Source of the DNA: Nemertoderma westbladi
Lineage: Eukaryota > Xenacoelomorpha > Nemertodermatida > Nemertodermatidae
Assembly: GCA_032718475.1 (NCBI GenBank)
Contig: JAUCBJ010006718.1
Span: forward strand, 1 to 64,000
DNA length: 64,000 nucleotides
Reading direction: 5' to 3'
Under the pieces are notes generated by a model. That model was not told the DNA's origin. It did not search any database and was given only the letters and a program-made list of their open reading frames with translations. Shown piece by piece: positions 1 through 10,758 of the stretch (positions are counted from its first letter, which is position 1; the number at the start of each line of letters is the position of its first letter). Position numbers and translations under genes: made by a program.

Positions 1-1048
1 TATCAGTTATCCCACAAAAGCTTTTACAGAGTGACTCATTTTGTGTGTTGTCCAAGGGTTGCAAAATTCCTGATAGTTCGGCATTTAGATATTCGTGGAA
101 CTTGTGGAATCTGGTGTTCTGCCAATGAGAGCTATTCCTCTCTGTGTAAAAGATACCTGCAACGGTGTTTGGGACAGTAGCAGTTTTTTCTTGATACTGT
201 TTTGTTGTTTCTATCTAGGCCAGGAACACCGGCTCTAGAGTCAATTCGTTTCAGACTTTAGAAGAAACATTAGTAGGCTTAAGATTATAGAGCGTATAAC
301 TGTTATCGGCTCAATCGGCACATACATTGTCATATCATATCTTAACCTACCGTCTTAATGCTTTTTACTGTTGTCATATTTTGTATTAGTTGGTTGAATA
401 TTATTTGGAGAACATCTATAAAGAACCCAAATTTCCCAATTTTCTTGATACACTACAGGTTAGAGAGACGGGTTATATATAGCGATTGCGACTTATATTA
501 TTGTGGTTTGTAGTGAATTTAATGCTATTTGATAAGCACTACATGAGTCAGTTGCTGTTCTCTTTATATATGATAAAATTCATTGACGGTCGGCAAATTA
601 GTGAGCAGTATTGTGTGTTACCGGTAGTGTGCATGATTGTGGCTGATAACTAAGCATTTCCTAAAGAATGCGCCTCATACGTGAATCATAAGCCTTACCG
701 ACTTACCGTTGTGATTAGTATAAGTCATATCTCTGTTTACCTAGATAGAGCGCCACGTCCTAAAGGAACTGTTAATATTTCCCGAAAGTGAATAATATTA
801 GTCAGAAATTATTTATTAACGATCAATCGAATAATACAGTAAGCTTACACTGCAATAATAATCTCAGCCCTCAGAATCCAGTCTCCCGGGTATATCCAGC
901 GGGTGAATGGACGCGCACTAGGCTGGCTTCTGCTAATGTTGTGTTTATTGGTATTAAATATTTGTCAACTTCTAAAGTCTATTTGTAAACCAAAAGACAT
1001 ATAAATTTTGACAGGTTAAACTGCTAAAGGTCTTCAAAAGCGCGTACA
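1..1048 (+). mobile_element. LTR-X: LTR of the BEL-B family, left end outside the window
   Basis: From about 400 to 1048 this stretch aligns base by base, with many substitutions, to the reverse complement of the BEL-B LTR at 23497-24720. Shared landmarks are the GAACTGTTAATATT segment near 769, the CCCGGGTATATCCAGCGGGTGAATG region near 888 and the AAAGCGCG..ACA terminus. It ends in ..GCGCGTACA at 1048, and directly after it the gag reading frame of BEL-A begins in mid-domain. So the LTR most likely sits inside BEL-A gag. Whether it is a solo LTR or the 3' LTR of an element extending leftwards cannot be decided here. The first 400 bases are more diverged, but the family LTR length (1224 bp) suggests they belong to it. 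Confidence 0.8.
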
Positions 1049-3107
1049 AGGAGGCCCAGCATACGACATCGTGAGGCAGTATCAGGGCATCGAGGGCAGC
1101 TTCACAACTGCATGGTGGGCCCTAGACAGGGAATACGGACACCCAGCCAAGATCATCCAGCAAACCCTGAGGGGTATAACATCGGGTGGCCTACAGGATA
1201 ACCCCGTCAGCATAAAGACGTTTGCGAACAAAGTCGAGAAGGCGTTAATCGTGCTGAAGACACTAGACGCACCATACGAACTCAACGCATCTAATAACAT
1301 CACCCCGATAGCACAGGCACTGCCGATCTGGCTGCGGAGCAAGTGGAGGAAGATCGCCTTCTCCACTCGGGAGAAGAAAGGTGTGGAGCCAGGGCTAGAG
1401 GAAATGTCGAACTTCCTCAACTACAAAGCAGGGTTGATTACAGACCCAGTCTATAGTGAGGATAGTTTGGGGAAGGCGCCGAAGACCGAATATAACAGGC
1501 CTAAACCCAAACATAATCCGGCAGATCCATTCCCGAGTGTAAGACAGTCGCTACCACACGCGGCCACACAGGGGGCTACAAGCCCACAGTTAGCTGGGAG
1601 TAGGGCCACACCGTGGCAGGGACAGAAAGAAAATAACAACACAAATAAACATAATCCCAACATACCCAGTAGGCCGAGTCCAGATAACCAAAACACTAAA
1701 TCGGTAGATATAAACCTACGCGCGATACGTGAAGGACTATACAGGGAACGCTATAATCCAGGATTCGAATGTCAATTACATCGGGATGGAACCAATAAGA
1801 CCATGAGTTGTAAGCACTGGCAAGCATTGCCCAAACAAGATTGTATAGCCTACACAGATGCAAATGGACTATGTCATTGATGCGTGGTAGAAGGACACAG
1901 ATCCGGAGAATGTAGAGAAACAGCAATAGGAGAGGATGAGACTGGAGGCCAAACCATGGCTACGAGCACGACAGGAGCAAGGAGGAAGAGGAAAGTAGTA
2001 CTCGGGGTAGTACCAGTGAAGATAACAGGATGGGGTGGCCGATCAGTCACAACATTAATGCTGGTTGACAGCAGAGCAGCCTTCACGCTGGTGGAGAATT
2101 GGGTGGCTGAGGAGATAAGGCTAAAGACGAGGCCAAGTAGGATGGTGGTAACTACCATCTCAAGTAAGGATGAGGTCCTGGAGATGAGGATGGGACGGTG
2201 CAAGATATCAGCGATTGCACCGGGATGTGACTATGGGGCGACCATATACCCCATTCAGATCATAGAATCGATAAATATAAATTCCAGGAGACCAACTAAC
2301 ATCGAGGTCGAACAATATAGATTCCTGGACAGTATCGATTTCTCAATACCAGAGGTGGATGTTAGGAAGGTATCCATTATAGTAGGAATGGACTGCCCGA
2401 CGGCCCATGAGAGAAAGCAGATGGTCTTTGGCGAAGACAGACAGCGGGATCCGACGGCGATCCTCACGCCTTTCAGATGGACGCTTAGCGGCCCAGTTAA
2501 AACCAAGATTCCATCCAGGGTGATGGAGACATCAGGGTGCATGTTACCAGGCACTGTAGACGCAGAGGACGAAGAGAAGAAACCGGAGGAGTGTCTGGAG
2601 GGGTGTCCGGAGGACAATAGTCCGGAGGAGTGTCTGGAGGAGTGTCCGGAGGAGTGTCCGGAGGAGTGTCCGGAGGGGTGTCCGGAGGAAAACAGTCCAG
2701 AGGAGTGTCCGGAGGAGTGTCCAGAGGAGTGTCCAGAGGAGTGTCCGGAAGAAACGCCGGTCCGGTTGAGAGGCATACCGACAAGGGGGAAGTCGAGTAA
2801 GAAGACAGGATGGGAAGGGATAGGATTACTATTGTTCGTTCTGTTTTGTCTGTTCTTTCAGTTTCTTTCCATTCTGCCGCCAGGAGACAACCAGATAAAG
2901 GGTGGCATTTTGCTGCCAGGAGATCGGGAAGTTAAGAAGGCGGCGGAGAGACCCGATTTTAGGGTGGCAGAAGAGGGAGAACCAATTCCTGGTGAGTTGG
3001 AATTGGTGAGGAAAGTGGGTCGAAAGATAAGAGGACATACAGGGGGGCAGCGGGACAGTGCCTCATGGGAGAATCGATGGAAGATCGAGGGGCACCTTAC
3101 AGTTTAG
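1049..3107 (+). pseudogene. BEL-A gag-protease polyprotein, 5' truncated, one in-frame stop
   Basis: The frame enters directly from LTR-X. Residues from 1049 to about 1440 resemble the BEL/Pao gag domain (DUF1759-like: KIIQQTLRGITSGG.., LRSKWRKIAF). A CX2CX4HX4C zinc knuckle lies at about 1870-1915, and the single in-frame TGA (1878-1880) falls inside it; the same frame continues on the far side. An aspartic-protease-like segment follows near 2060-2090 (VDSRAAFTLVENW, with DSR where family members have DSG), then the downstream conserved block at 2385-2500 (IIVGMDCPTAHE, AILTPFRWTLSGP). The C-terminal half carries 12-bp EECP repeats and a hydrophobic run near 2821-2880 (LLLFVLFCLFFQFL). The stop and the altered protease triad suggest an inactive copy. 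Confidence 0.75.
2578..2754 (+). repeat. 12-bp coding minisatellite (EECP repeats)
   Basis: About 15 copies of a 12-bp unit (GGAGGAGTGTCC and variants) encode Glu-Glu-Cys-Pro repeats inside BEL-A ORF, interrupted by two short acidic spacers (EDNS, EENS). All units keep the frame. The reverse strand is also open over the repeats, which is a by-product of the repeat and not a gene. Confidence 0.9.
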
Positions 3108-4136
3108 TCGTCCAATATGTTGGACTGAGGGGGGTGGGAATGAGGGCGTGACGCCCTTCCCACAAGAATAAGAAATATAAAATAATATAAATAAATAAAT
3201 AATAAAATAAGAAAGTTAGTAGAAGTTAGATAGTAAGTAGAAGTAAGTAAGCTAGTAAGAAGCAGTAGTTAGGAGAAGTTAGTTAGAGTTAGAAGTCGGC
3301 GGGTATAGGGAGTGTGGTATATAGACATACCACGGGAGTTGGAGGGTACGTAGTACCGGGAGGGTTAGAAGTCGGCGGGTAAAGGGAGTGTGGTATATTG
3401 ACATGCCACGAGTAGTAGCAGAGGGGTTGTGAGCACCGGAAGTGCCATGTAGAAAGTAGTAGTAGAAGGGTTGTGGGCACCGTAAGCGCCACGTAGATAG
3501 AGAGTTAGTAGACTTTGAGGAGTCAGAGAGTTAGTAGAGTAGAGAGTTAGAGAGTTAGTAGATTTAAGAGTTAGTTGAGGTAGATAGTCAGCAGAGTTAG
3601 AGAGTTCTAGTTAGAGTTACGTAGAGAGTTAGTAGAGCTAGTATAGTTAGTATAGTTAGTTTAGTTGGTATAGTTAGTAAAGTTAGCACAGTTAGTAGAG
3701 TGAAGAAGTAAGTAAGTAAGTAGTAGGTAAGAATGATAGCACAGTGTAGATAGCATAAGAACTTAGCGCCTTTGGGAGTGGTGGAGAGTACAGGGAGTGC
3801 GATTCAGAGTGGAGTTAGAGTGGAGTGGAGTTAGATAGAGTGGAGTTAGAAGAGTGCTAGAGTGAGAAGTTAGAGTTTGAGTGAGAGAGCTTTTTAAAAT
3901 TGTGTGAGAGAAATCCACAGTTGTCTCAAACCGAGACGCCAGATGTCTTGGTGCAACATAGGTTGCGGTTGCACCAAGAGAGGGTAGTAACATCATACCC
4001 AGAGGGAGCGGCCTGGAAAGCCGACTCCAAGAAAGAGGACTCCACCCCACACCCAATAATAGATCGGGTTCCAGCGGAATTGAAGCGCACTCGTAGGTGA
4101 TGCTATCTTCTCACCGGGAAGATAGCATGGGGGGAG
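3108..4136 (+). other. BEL-A 3' untranslated region with purine-rich low-complexity repeats
   Basis: No gene is visible. 3180-3760 is dominated by GTTAGTAGAG-like purine-rich repeats. A segment of about 50 bp (AGAAGTCGGCGGGTA..GGGAGTGTGGTATAT) occurs at about 3291 and again at about 3367. A short diverged protein fragment may lie at 3900-4100, but I cannot assign it. Confidence 0.6.
4100..4128 (+). promoter_or_regulatory. Hairpin immediately before the BEL-A polypurine tract
   Basis: ATGCTATCTTC (4100-4110) and GAAGATAGCAT (4118-4128) form a perfect 11-bp stem with a 7-nt loop. It abuts the G-rich polypurine tract at 4129-4136 (GGGGGGAG), directly followed by the LTR start TGTGAG. The structure is seen in the sequence; a role in RNA processing or priming is inference. 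Confidence 0.7.
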
Positions 4137-4741
4137 TGTGAGCGGATTCAATTCCGCTCCACCAACCCAATAAAGTTGGGAAATGGCGTTTTAAGCAATA
4201 TTGGGGAGTACGAGGTTAATCACAATCAACCTCGTATCACCCCCAATAATGGGGACAACACACGGCCCCAAAGAGCCACACAAAAGAGGTTATAGGTCAA
4301 ACCTCTTGGAGAGGGAAAGTGACAGCAGCGGGGGGGAAACACTCCCACAGAGATGGGAGCCGAGAATTAGGTTATTGGCCAATCAGGGACAAGGGAAAAG
4401 CATCCGCTAAGTAGCAAGGCCACAAGTAGAGTAGAGGTGAATATATATTACCGGTTAATGTGTGTGCCCCTTTCAGTTATCTCATTCACACAGTGGGGAC
4501 CAGTGACATTCTTGTACCGTCACCGCCATTACCGGTATCCTATTCAGTATTTGCAGTTATCTCACTTATAACATATTATTCCTTATCACTGTTCTGGACA
4601 ACTGTGCTATAATATTCAGTTAACTATATTACCGTTATATCAACATCAAAGGTAACAACAACAACAAACTATTATCTTTTCCCTAACGACACGGTGACGC
4701 GTAACAAAGTGAACCGGTCGGGATCCCTTGATCCCGTCGCA
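4137..4741 (+). mobile_element. BEL-A 3' LTR
   Basis: It starts TGTGAGCGG right after the polypurine tract and ends ..GATCCCGTCGCA. The end matches the terminus of the BEL-D LTR (GGTCGGTATCTC...GAGATCCCGTCACA), which supports both the boundary and the family link. The first 200 bases hold a run of hairpins: 4140-4159, about 4166-4181 with AATAAA in the loop, 4199-4247, and about 4286-4307. Confidence 0.7.
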
Positions 4742-5278
4742 GTCTAAATGGGCGCGGGTGAAATGATGTGGGTTCTTTATGCGTTGTGGGCAGGTCTGTT
4801 GTCAGGTCAGGTATTCTAGGTCATTGATCAAGAAAACTTGCCACCTCCATGCAGCATAAAGGAGGTGCCACCTGTAGCTGCCCTCTTACTAGGGCAAATC
4901 TGGTCCTGTAACTAGGACCCCCTTCGTTCTGGGATAAGGACGCCCTTGGTCCCGGATTAAGGACCCATATACTTGGCTGCAGGAGTAAATGGCCTGACCA
5001 GGCAGATGGTGATCTACCAATGGCTGGTCAGGAGTAGAGTGTTCTCATGTCCACTCTGAGAGCACTTCACTGCGACCTGCACTGGGCAGCAAGGTTACAG
5101 GGCATGACCAAGCAGATGAGCTGCAACAGCCAATGGTGGGTCATGTACGCCAGAGTAGATATGGGTGATGGGCCTCATATCTGACTCCATTGCGACACCC
5201 ACCCTGTGGAATGGCAAACCAGGGTGTGGTATTTGCCCCGAGAGCTGACTCGGCAAAAAAGCACCCCCAACCCCCACT
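4742..5278 (+). other. LINE-A 5' untranslated region with a diverged tandem pair
   Basis: No ORF is supported. Two diverged copies of a module of about 110 bp follow each other: 4990-5095 (GGCCTGACCAGGCAGATG.. to ..CACTGCGACCTGCACT) and 5099-5210 (GGGCATGACCAAGCAGATG.. to ..CATTGCGACACCCACC). Repeated 5' modules often carry internal promoters in LINEs; here that is inference only. Confidence 0.5.
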
Positions 5279-6626
5279 ATGGATTACATTAGAAATGCGG
5301 AGGTCCGGCCACTAGAGGCCAGTGGAATTACCGGACACAATCGGCCTCACAGGCGTCAGTTAACTCCTGACCGGCTGCCGGTCTCACCCCCTACTGGAGA
5401 GAGAGCAGCCAACAATTCTTTGAGTCCATTTCCTGATGACATTTCTGGCCCAAACCCTGGGTCACCAGGGAGGCCAGATTGTAATGGGGAGAGGGATTCT
5501 GGAGTTGGAGGCTACTCTCATGTTCCACCCCGACCAACAAAGCCATTGGTGAATCTGAGGCAATTCACTAGACTAGCCTCAGTAAACACTCTAACACTCG
5601 GGTCCCCAATGCGACAAGGTGAGCTGACTGCCTTGGCACTTGGCAGATAAGCTTTCTCTTAGCGCAGTGGGTGGTCAAGAGCACCGAATGCAGACTGGAC
5701 AGACTGATGAGGTTCTGATTAAGGACATGGGGGGCGGTTGGCGACTCGCCCTCGCGTTAGCAGATGATAGTGGCAATGGTGGAATTGGTCTGTTGATGAA
5801 TCCAACTGCACATGCAGCATTAGACAAAATAGACCAAATCTCTAACCGCATCATCCGTTGCCACTTCTCATGTTCTGGAAGACTGGCTAAGAAGTTTCCT
5901 AAGGTGGTTCTGATTGTGTGCTACTCTCCAACTAGTGTTGCCCCTGTAGAGGAGGTGGAAAATTTCTACCACAATCTACAAGCAGCTACTGATGGAGTGG
6001 ATCAGCATGCATTCTTAACATTCCTGGGAGACTTTAATGCAAGTCTGCATCAATCACCTACATCGCCCTGGGTCTATAGCAATAGTGTTAACCGAAATTC
6101 TGTCCATCTTCAGGATTTTATCTCTGGAAATGGATTGTTTTCGGCTGGAACCCAGTTCAAGAAGCGAACTGGAAAGCTATGGACTCATAGTGGACCCAGT
6201 GGTCACAAGTCCCAGATAGACCATATTCTGTTTCGTAGGAAATACAGGAGCTCTATACAAGACTGTAATGCATTTACACTTCGACCCTTCTCCAGTGATC
6301 ACCGCCTTATTGTGGCCAAGGTAAGACTTAGTCTGCGGGCTAGCAGAACAACGAATTCTGCCTTGCCGCGGCATGACTGGTCCTCTCTGTTGCAACAGCC
6401 AAGTGTGAGATCCAGCTTCACACTACAGCTGAGCAACAGGTATGAGGCTCTTGCCTCTGAGGCGGCAGATCACTGTGAGGGCTATACTGCCTTTACAGAA
6501 GCAGTTAAGTTAGCAGCTGCAGAAACAGTTCCTGTATACCCTCGAAACAGGAAAAGGGCCCCCTGGACTGACAACAAAATTCAGAAGTGCCGAAATGACC
6601 TTCATAAGGCGCAGAAAGAGTCCTGA
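5279..6626 (+). pseudogene. LINE-A N-terminal region and APE endonuclease, frameshifted
   Basis: An open frame at 5279-5650 is Pro/Arg-rich and ends with the first endonuclease strand (ASVNTLTLGSPMRQGEL, supplying the Asn). The frame then shifts, and 5640-6626 continues with QEHRM (catalytic Glu, about 5690), GDFNAS (about 6030), QIDHILFRRKY and SSDHRL (about 6293). These are the motifs of the exonuclease-endonuclease-phosphatase fold used to nick target DNA. The region ends in a stop at 6625; the linker to RT continues to the TTAA insertion at 6826. LINE-C carries the same domain at 63610-62588. Confidence 0.8.
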
Positions 6627-6829
6627 CTCAAACAGACTACAGCGGCCAAGAATGCAGTTAAGGCTGCATCTAGGTCCCTGAACAGGCAGTACTCTGTTAA
6701 TCTACAGGAGCTAATAAACCAACAGGTTGATGCCATCAATGATGCTGACGAAAGCAGGCAATCATCCCAGGCATGGAAATCGATCAATTTGCTTACTGGG
6801 CGGAAAAGCCAACCAACCACCAAGGTTAA

Positions 6830-8419
6830 CCCTATTAGTACCGGGCTATAAAATGTTGTACAAATACCGGGGGGGGGGGGGGGGGGGGTCATATTGACCC
6901 CCCCCACCCCCCCCCCCCCCCCCTCTAAAATCTACAAATATTTACGAAAACGTCTGATTTTTTGTTTGTACGTAGGTATCACTTGTCTGGATCCGACCGA
7001 AAAAAAACAATTTCGAAAAAATGTACTGGGGTGGTTATATTGCAGCACCAAAATTACAAGTAGTGCACAATTTTCACAAAATTTGAAAGTTACATTTTCG
7101 GCTAATTATTTTTCAATACAGGTTTTCTGGGGTGCAAAATACATTGGAAAATATTTAAAAATGATATGATTACTATAAATGGCTGTTTAGTCCTCTCTGC
7201 GTAGGAAAAAAATGAAAAAAACAAGTAACCAGCACTTTTCAGTTAGAACACAAAATTTTTAAATCACTTATACAATGCTATAAATTCACATTTTCAGGTT
7301 TTCGAGGGCGCTGATTCTAATGGAGTACATTTCTAATATGCCAGATCATTGCTACTTGTATTTTTTGGCGTAATTTGGCAAATTTTGATGCTAGCACCAA
7401 ATTTCGTACCCATCACCAAAAAGTACAAGTTTGCGATCCCCAGTGCTGTTTTTATTGATTCAATCGGATTCAGGACCCTCTTAAACCCGTATAACGCAAT
7501 AATCAAGGTGATACTATCTACTTATCAATTTGCATATTTTCCAAAATTTGGTGCTGGCACAACAATTTTCCCCCACCGGTGAAAAATACAAGTTTGATAA
7601 CTCTTATGAAATTTTTACTGATTCCATTGAATTCAGAACCATCACAAACCCGTATAACGCAAGAAACAAGGTGACACAATCAATTGATATATTTGATGGT
7701 TTTCAAAATTTGGTGCTAGCACCACATTTTGCACCCACATCCGAAAAATACAAGTTTGAGATGTCTAGTTCGATAATTATTTTTTCCATTAAATTCAGAA
7801 CAGCCATAAACCTCTAAAACGCAAGAAATAAATTGTCACAAGCAATTTTATCTATTGAATGGATTTTCAAAATTTCGTGCTAGCACCAAAATTTACACAC
7901 AGCACCGAAAAATACAAGTTTGATACGCTTGGTGCAACTCGTATATATTTCATCGACTCCAGAACCCCAAAAAACCCCAATTGCGTAAATAACAAGTTTC
8001 AAACGATCAATTTACAAAATTGACTTATTTCAAAATTTGGTGCTGGCACCAAAATTTGGCACCCACCGAAAAAAACAAGTTTGAAATTTCTAAATCAATT
8101 TATATGAATTCCATCAAATTTCTAACACCAAAAAACCGGTGTAAATCAAAAATAGAGATGTTACAATTAATATTTAATGAAATGTAATTTTCAAAAAACG
8201 TCTCAAAAAAAGTGCCAAAAGTAGGGTTAAATAATGGTGCCATAACTCGAAAAGTACCCAATATTTTTGAAAACGGTTTTCACTAATAGGAAGACAATAG
8301 ATTTTTAGGAAAAGTCATAAAATTTCAGATTCTCAACTGCGTTTGTTTCAGAATTATAATAAAAAAACCACGGGGGGGGGGGGGGGGGTCATATTGACCC
8401 CCCCCCGGGTTTAATAGGG
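6830..8419. mobile_element. TTAA-1: piggyBac-like nonautonomous element
   Basis: It is flanked by TTAA (6826-6829 and 8420-8423). The ends are CCCTATTA and TAATAGGG. A long C/G tract with TCATATTGACC lies just inside both ends. LINE-C has the same locus without the insert (62459-62462, a single TTAA), so the excised sequence is exactly the element plus one TTAA. Duplication of TTAA and ends starting CCC/ending GGG are hallmarks of piggyBac-type transposition. No transposase ORF is present. Confidence 0.9.
7340..8100. repeat. About five internal units of roughly 162 bp in TTAA-1
   Basis: The near-palindrome TTTGGTGCTAGCACCAAA recurs at about 7388, 7549, 7710, 7872 and 8035, each followed by GAAAAATACAAGTTTGA-like sequence and a CCCGTATAACGCAA-like segment. 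The units are diverged. The same arrangement occurs in TTAA-2 in the opposite orientation. Confidence 0.8.
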
Positions 8420-8423
8420 TTAA

Positions 8424-10098
8424 GGCTGAATCACCAGCCGATCGACTCAATGGTTGGAAAGCCCACTTTGAAAAGCTCCTCAATAATGACAGGGTATTGC
8501 CTGATAACTTTATAGAAGTAAAAGTATCTGAGTCTGTACTCCCAGATATTCCCATTGGCGATATCTCCTTTACAGAAGTGAAGGCTGCTGCAAAGAGCAT
8601 TAAGACCAATCGTGCCAGAGGAGTAGATGGTGTTCCCCCTGAGCTCATCTATCCCATCATAGTAGACATGTACCGAACAACAAGAGTCCCACAAGAAATG
8701 AAAACAAAAAGTTGGTGCCAGTTCCCAAGAAGGGCAACCTAACACTCTATGGTTCTTTTCGGGGAATCTCATTGATCTCGATTGCTGCAATGCTATACAA
8801 TAGGATTCTATTAAATCTCATCAGGGATCCCATTGAGAGACTGCTCCGTGGAAATCAGAATGGGTTCCGTAAAGGTTGTGGGACCATGGAGCCCATTTTG
8901 GCACTTAGAAGGTTAATTGAACAATTATCAAAAAAGAAAGACAGGCATCTATCTGGCCGTTATCTTTGTTGACTTCTTCAAGGCCTTTGATTCAGTCTCT
9001 CGCTCACGTATGTTCAGCATACTTTCATTATATGGGATTCCTGTGGAAAGTATTGCAGCAATCAGATCAGTATACGATGGTTCGACAACATTTGTGTCTA
9101 CTGTTGACGGTGACACAGAACCATTTGAAGTGTTATGGGGCATCTTCCAAGGAGACACACTTGCACCATTCTTGTTCATTATTGTGATTGAGTATGTTCT
9201 ACGCATGTCATTAGATCATCATAATGATGATGGGGTGATGATAACTCCACCTACTGGCTCCAGAAGTCGAGGAAATCCTGCGAAGTACCTAACTGATCTA
9301 GACTTTGCTGATGACTTAGGAGTACTCTCAGAATGACTAGAGGGAGTCCAACGGCTCCTCAGCTCATTAGAACATGCTGCTTCTAGTGTTGGTCTTTTTA
9401 TTAACTGCAGAAAGACCAAAATTTTGACAGTTAACTTTGAATGTCCTCAGCAAGTCTCTGATCGGATGAGCATAAGCTCAAAGGATGGTATGTTGAGCAT
9501 GTGGACGACTTCTGTTACCTGGGATCATGGATCCGGAAGTCAGGTGAGGACCTTCGAATACGTAAGGGAAAGGCATGGGCAGCCTTGAATAGGCTTTCCA
9601 GGATTTGGAAGTCAACGAGAATTAATCGGAAACTTAGGTCCGATTATTTAGAGCAGCAGTAGTTCTAGTACTCCTCTACGGGAGTCCATGCTGGGCTCTA
9701 ACTGCTGAGGACACCAAATCTCTGGATGGCACATTCACAAGAATGCTACGCCGGGTTCATTGTGTCAAGTACAATGCACACATCTCCAACCAGACACTAT
9801 ATAACATTGGAGGTGTCTCATTGGTTCCCCCAAGCTTGACACTAGAACAAAATCGCCTCCGCTTTGCAGGACATTGCTTTCGCCGTGAGGACCAGCCAGT
9901 GCATAATCTTGTACTTTGGCAGCCTCATGGAGTGAATAAGCATGGTGGACAGCCCATGACTTTCTTGAGACGAATCTTAAAGGACACTGGCCTTAAAGAT
10001 GCGGATGATCTAGCAAATGTCATGGGTGATAGGGAGTTGTGGCGGTGCAATTTTGTTGACAAGCCGGCACAGCATTCTTACAAATGCAGCTGCAATGC
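8424..10098 (+). pseudogene. LINE-A reverse transcriptase and C-terminal region, degenerate
   Basis: The frame resumes right after the TTAA element. RT motifs in order, spread over several frames, are NGFRKG (about 8860), VDFFKAFDSVSRSRM (about 8967), WGIFQGDTLAPFLFI (about 9138) and DLDFADDLGVLSE (about 9295-9335, ending in a TGA). Then come the C-terminal RFAGHCFRREDQP (about 9860) and GDRELWRCNF (about 10025). At least three frameshifts or stops separate these blocks, so no functional RT is made. Confidence 0.8.
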
Positions 10099-10111
10099 AG
10101 CATGCCGATCC

Positions 10112-10135
10112 TAGTAGTAGTAGTAGTACTAGTAG
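10112..10135 (+). repeat. (TAG)n 3' tail of LINE-A
   Basis: CCTAGTAGTAGTAGTAG.. directly follows the conserved CATGCCGATC end shared with LINE-B (57557-57578) and, in reverse, LINE-C (60168-60182). LINE-D (59829-59848) has the same trinucleotide tail. Confidence 0.85.
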
Positions 10136-10379
10136 GGCATTCCTCCTCCTTGCGTTGCTGTCCCTTAAGGATTTAGGCAGCCATCCTCTAATGTTTAGCT
10201 GTTCGAGATAGATACGCTAAAACTACATGTTCGAGTTTGCAGTATATTTAACAAATTTATACTCTTATTAGTATTACAAGTAGTGAGATAAGTTTTTACG
10301 AAATAAAGTTTACAACTAAATAATAAGTATGTAAGCAAGTTTAGCTAAGAAGTTAAGTTAAAATAAAAAATGTTTTTCT

Positions 10380-10640
10380 TCGGCCGCTAGGCCAGGGATT
10401 ACGCACAAAGTCTGTTGACTTATTTCTAGTGCGGTCCCCCCAAAACTTTACTCCCCAGAGGAAACTCCAGTACTCATTTAGCTACCACTTAAGGATGCAA
10501 GGCAGATATGCGCCCTGGCTGGTCCCTTTAAAGCATTCGTGCCAAAACAAAACTGCTCTAGCCTATGTGAGGATCGAACCCACGACCTACAGGAGATGTG
10601 AATTCAATGCTTGGTTAAGGTTAAAGTTAAGAAGTTAAGT
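10380..10640 (-). mobile_element. Possible tRNA-related SINE
   Basis: On the minus strand a good Pol III B box (GGGTTCGATCC, about 10568-10578) lies about 40 nt downstream of a weak A-box-like stretch (TTAACCAAGCATTG near 10605-10620), with a tail of about 190 nt. No second copy is in the window and no TSD was found, so this is a weak call. The stretch 10136-10380 before it holds nothing I recognise. Confidence 0.35.
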
Positions 10641-10758
10641 GATAACCAAAGGGCAAACGGCACCATTTATAGTAAATCTGAGGTGTGGAATAACACTAGA
10701 ACCTTCTACAACATTCTATGAGCTCGCATTGGTTCAATAAATAATTTAGCACACAACA

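Larger units (their letters stand above)
1049..4741 (+). mobile_element. BEL-A: gag-protease-only BEL/Pao-like LTR element, left part missing
   Basis: It contains a gag-protease reading frame (1049-3107), a purine-rich 3' untranslated stretch, a polypurine tract (4129-4136) and a 3' LTR (4137-4741). No reverse transcriptase, RNase H or integrase lies between protease and LTR. Its gag and protease are clearly related to BEL-D (47749-56231), which is also without pol, so the two look like members of one nonautonomous family. The 5' LTR and gag start are outside the window, beyond LTR-X. Confidence 0.75.
4742..10135 (+). mobile_element. LINE-A: (TAG)n-tailed APE-type LINE, split by a TTAA element
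   Basis: This is the longest copy of a LINE family also present at 56401-57578 (plus) and 60166-63640 (minus). The order is 5' untranslated region, endonuclease (about 5530-6330), RT (about 8500-9340), a C-terminal region (9700-10090) and a 3' terminal TAG microsatellite. The RT and C-terminal wording (DFFKAFDSVSRSRM, LQGDTLAPFLFI, RFAGHCFR) is of the RTE/Proto2-like type; I did not resolve the clade. Multiple stops and frameshifts make it inactive. The 5' end is placed at the BEL-A LTR edge, because no better boundary is visible. Confidence 0.8.

Noticed and set aside
1878-1880. Programmed readthrough at the BEL-A TGA
   Set aside because: The stop falls inside the zinc knuckle of a copy that also has a damaged protease site; simple decay is more likely.
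2255-2784. Minus-strand ORFs with SGHSSGH or DTPPDTPP repeats
   Set aside because: Antisense shadows of the EECP coding repeat in BEL-A.
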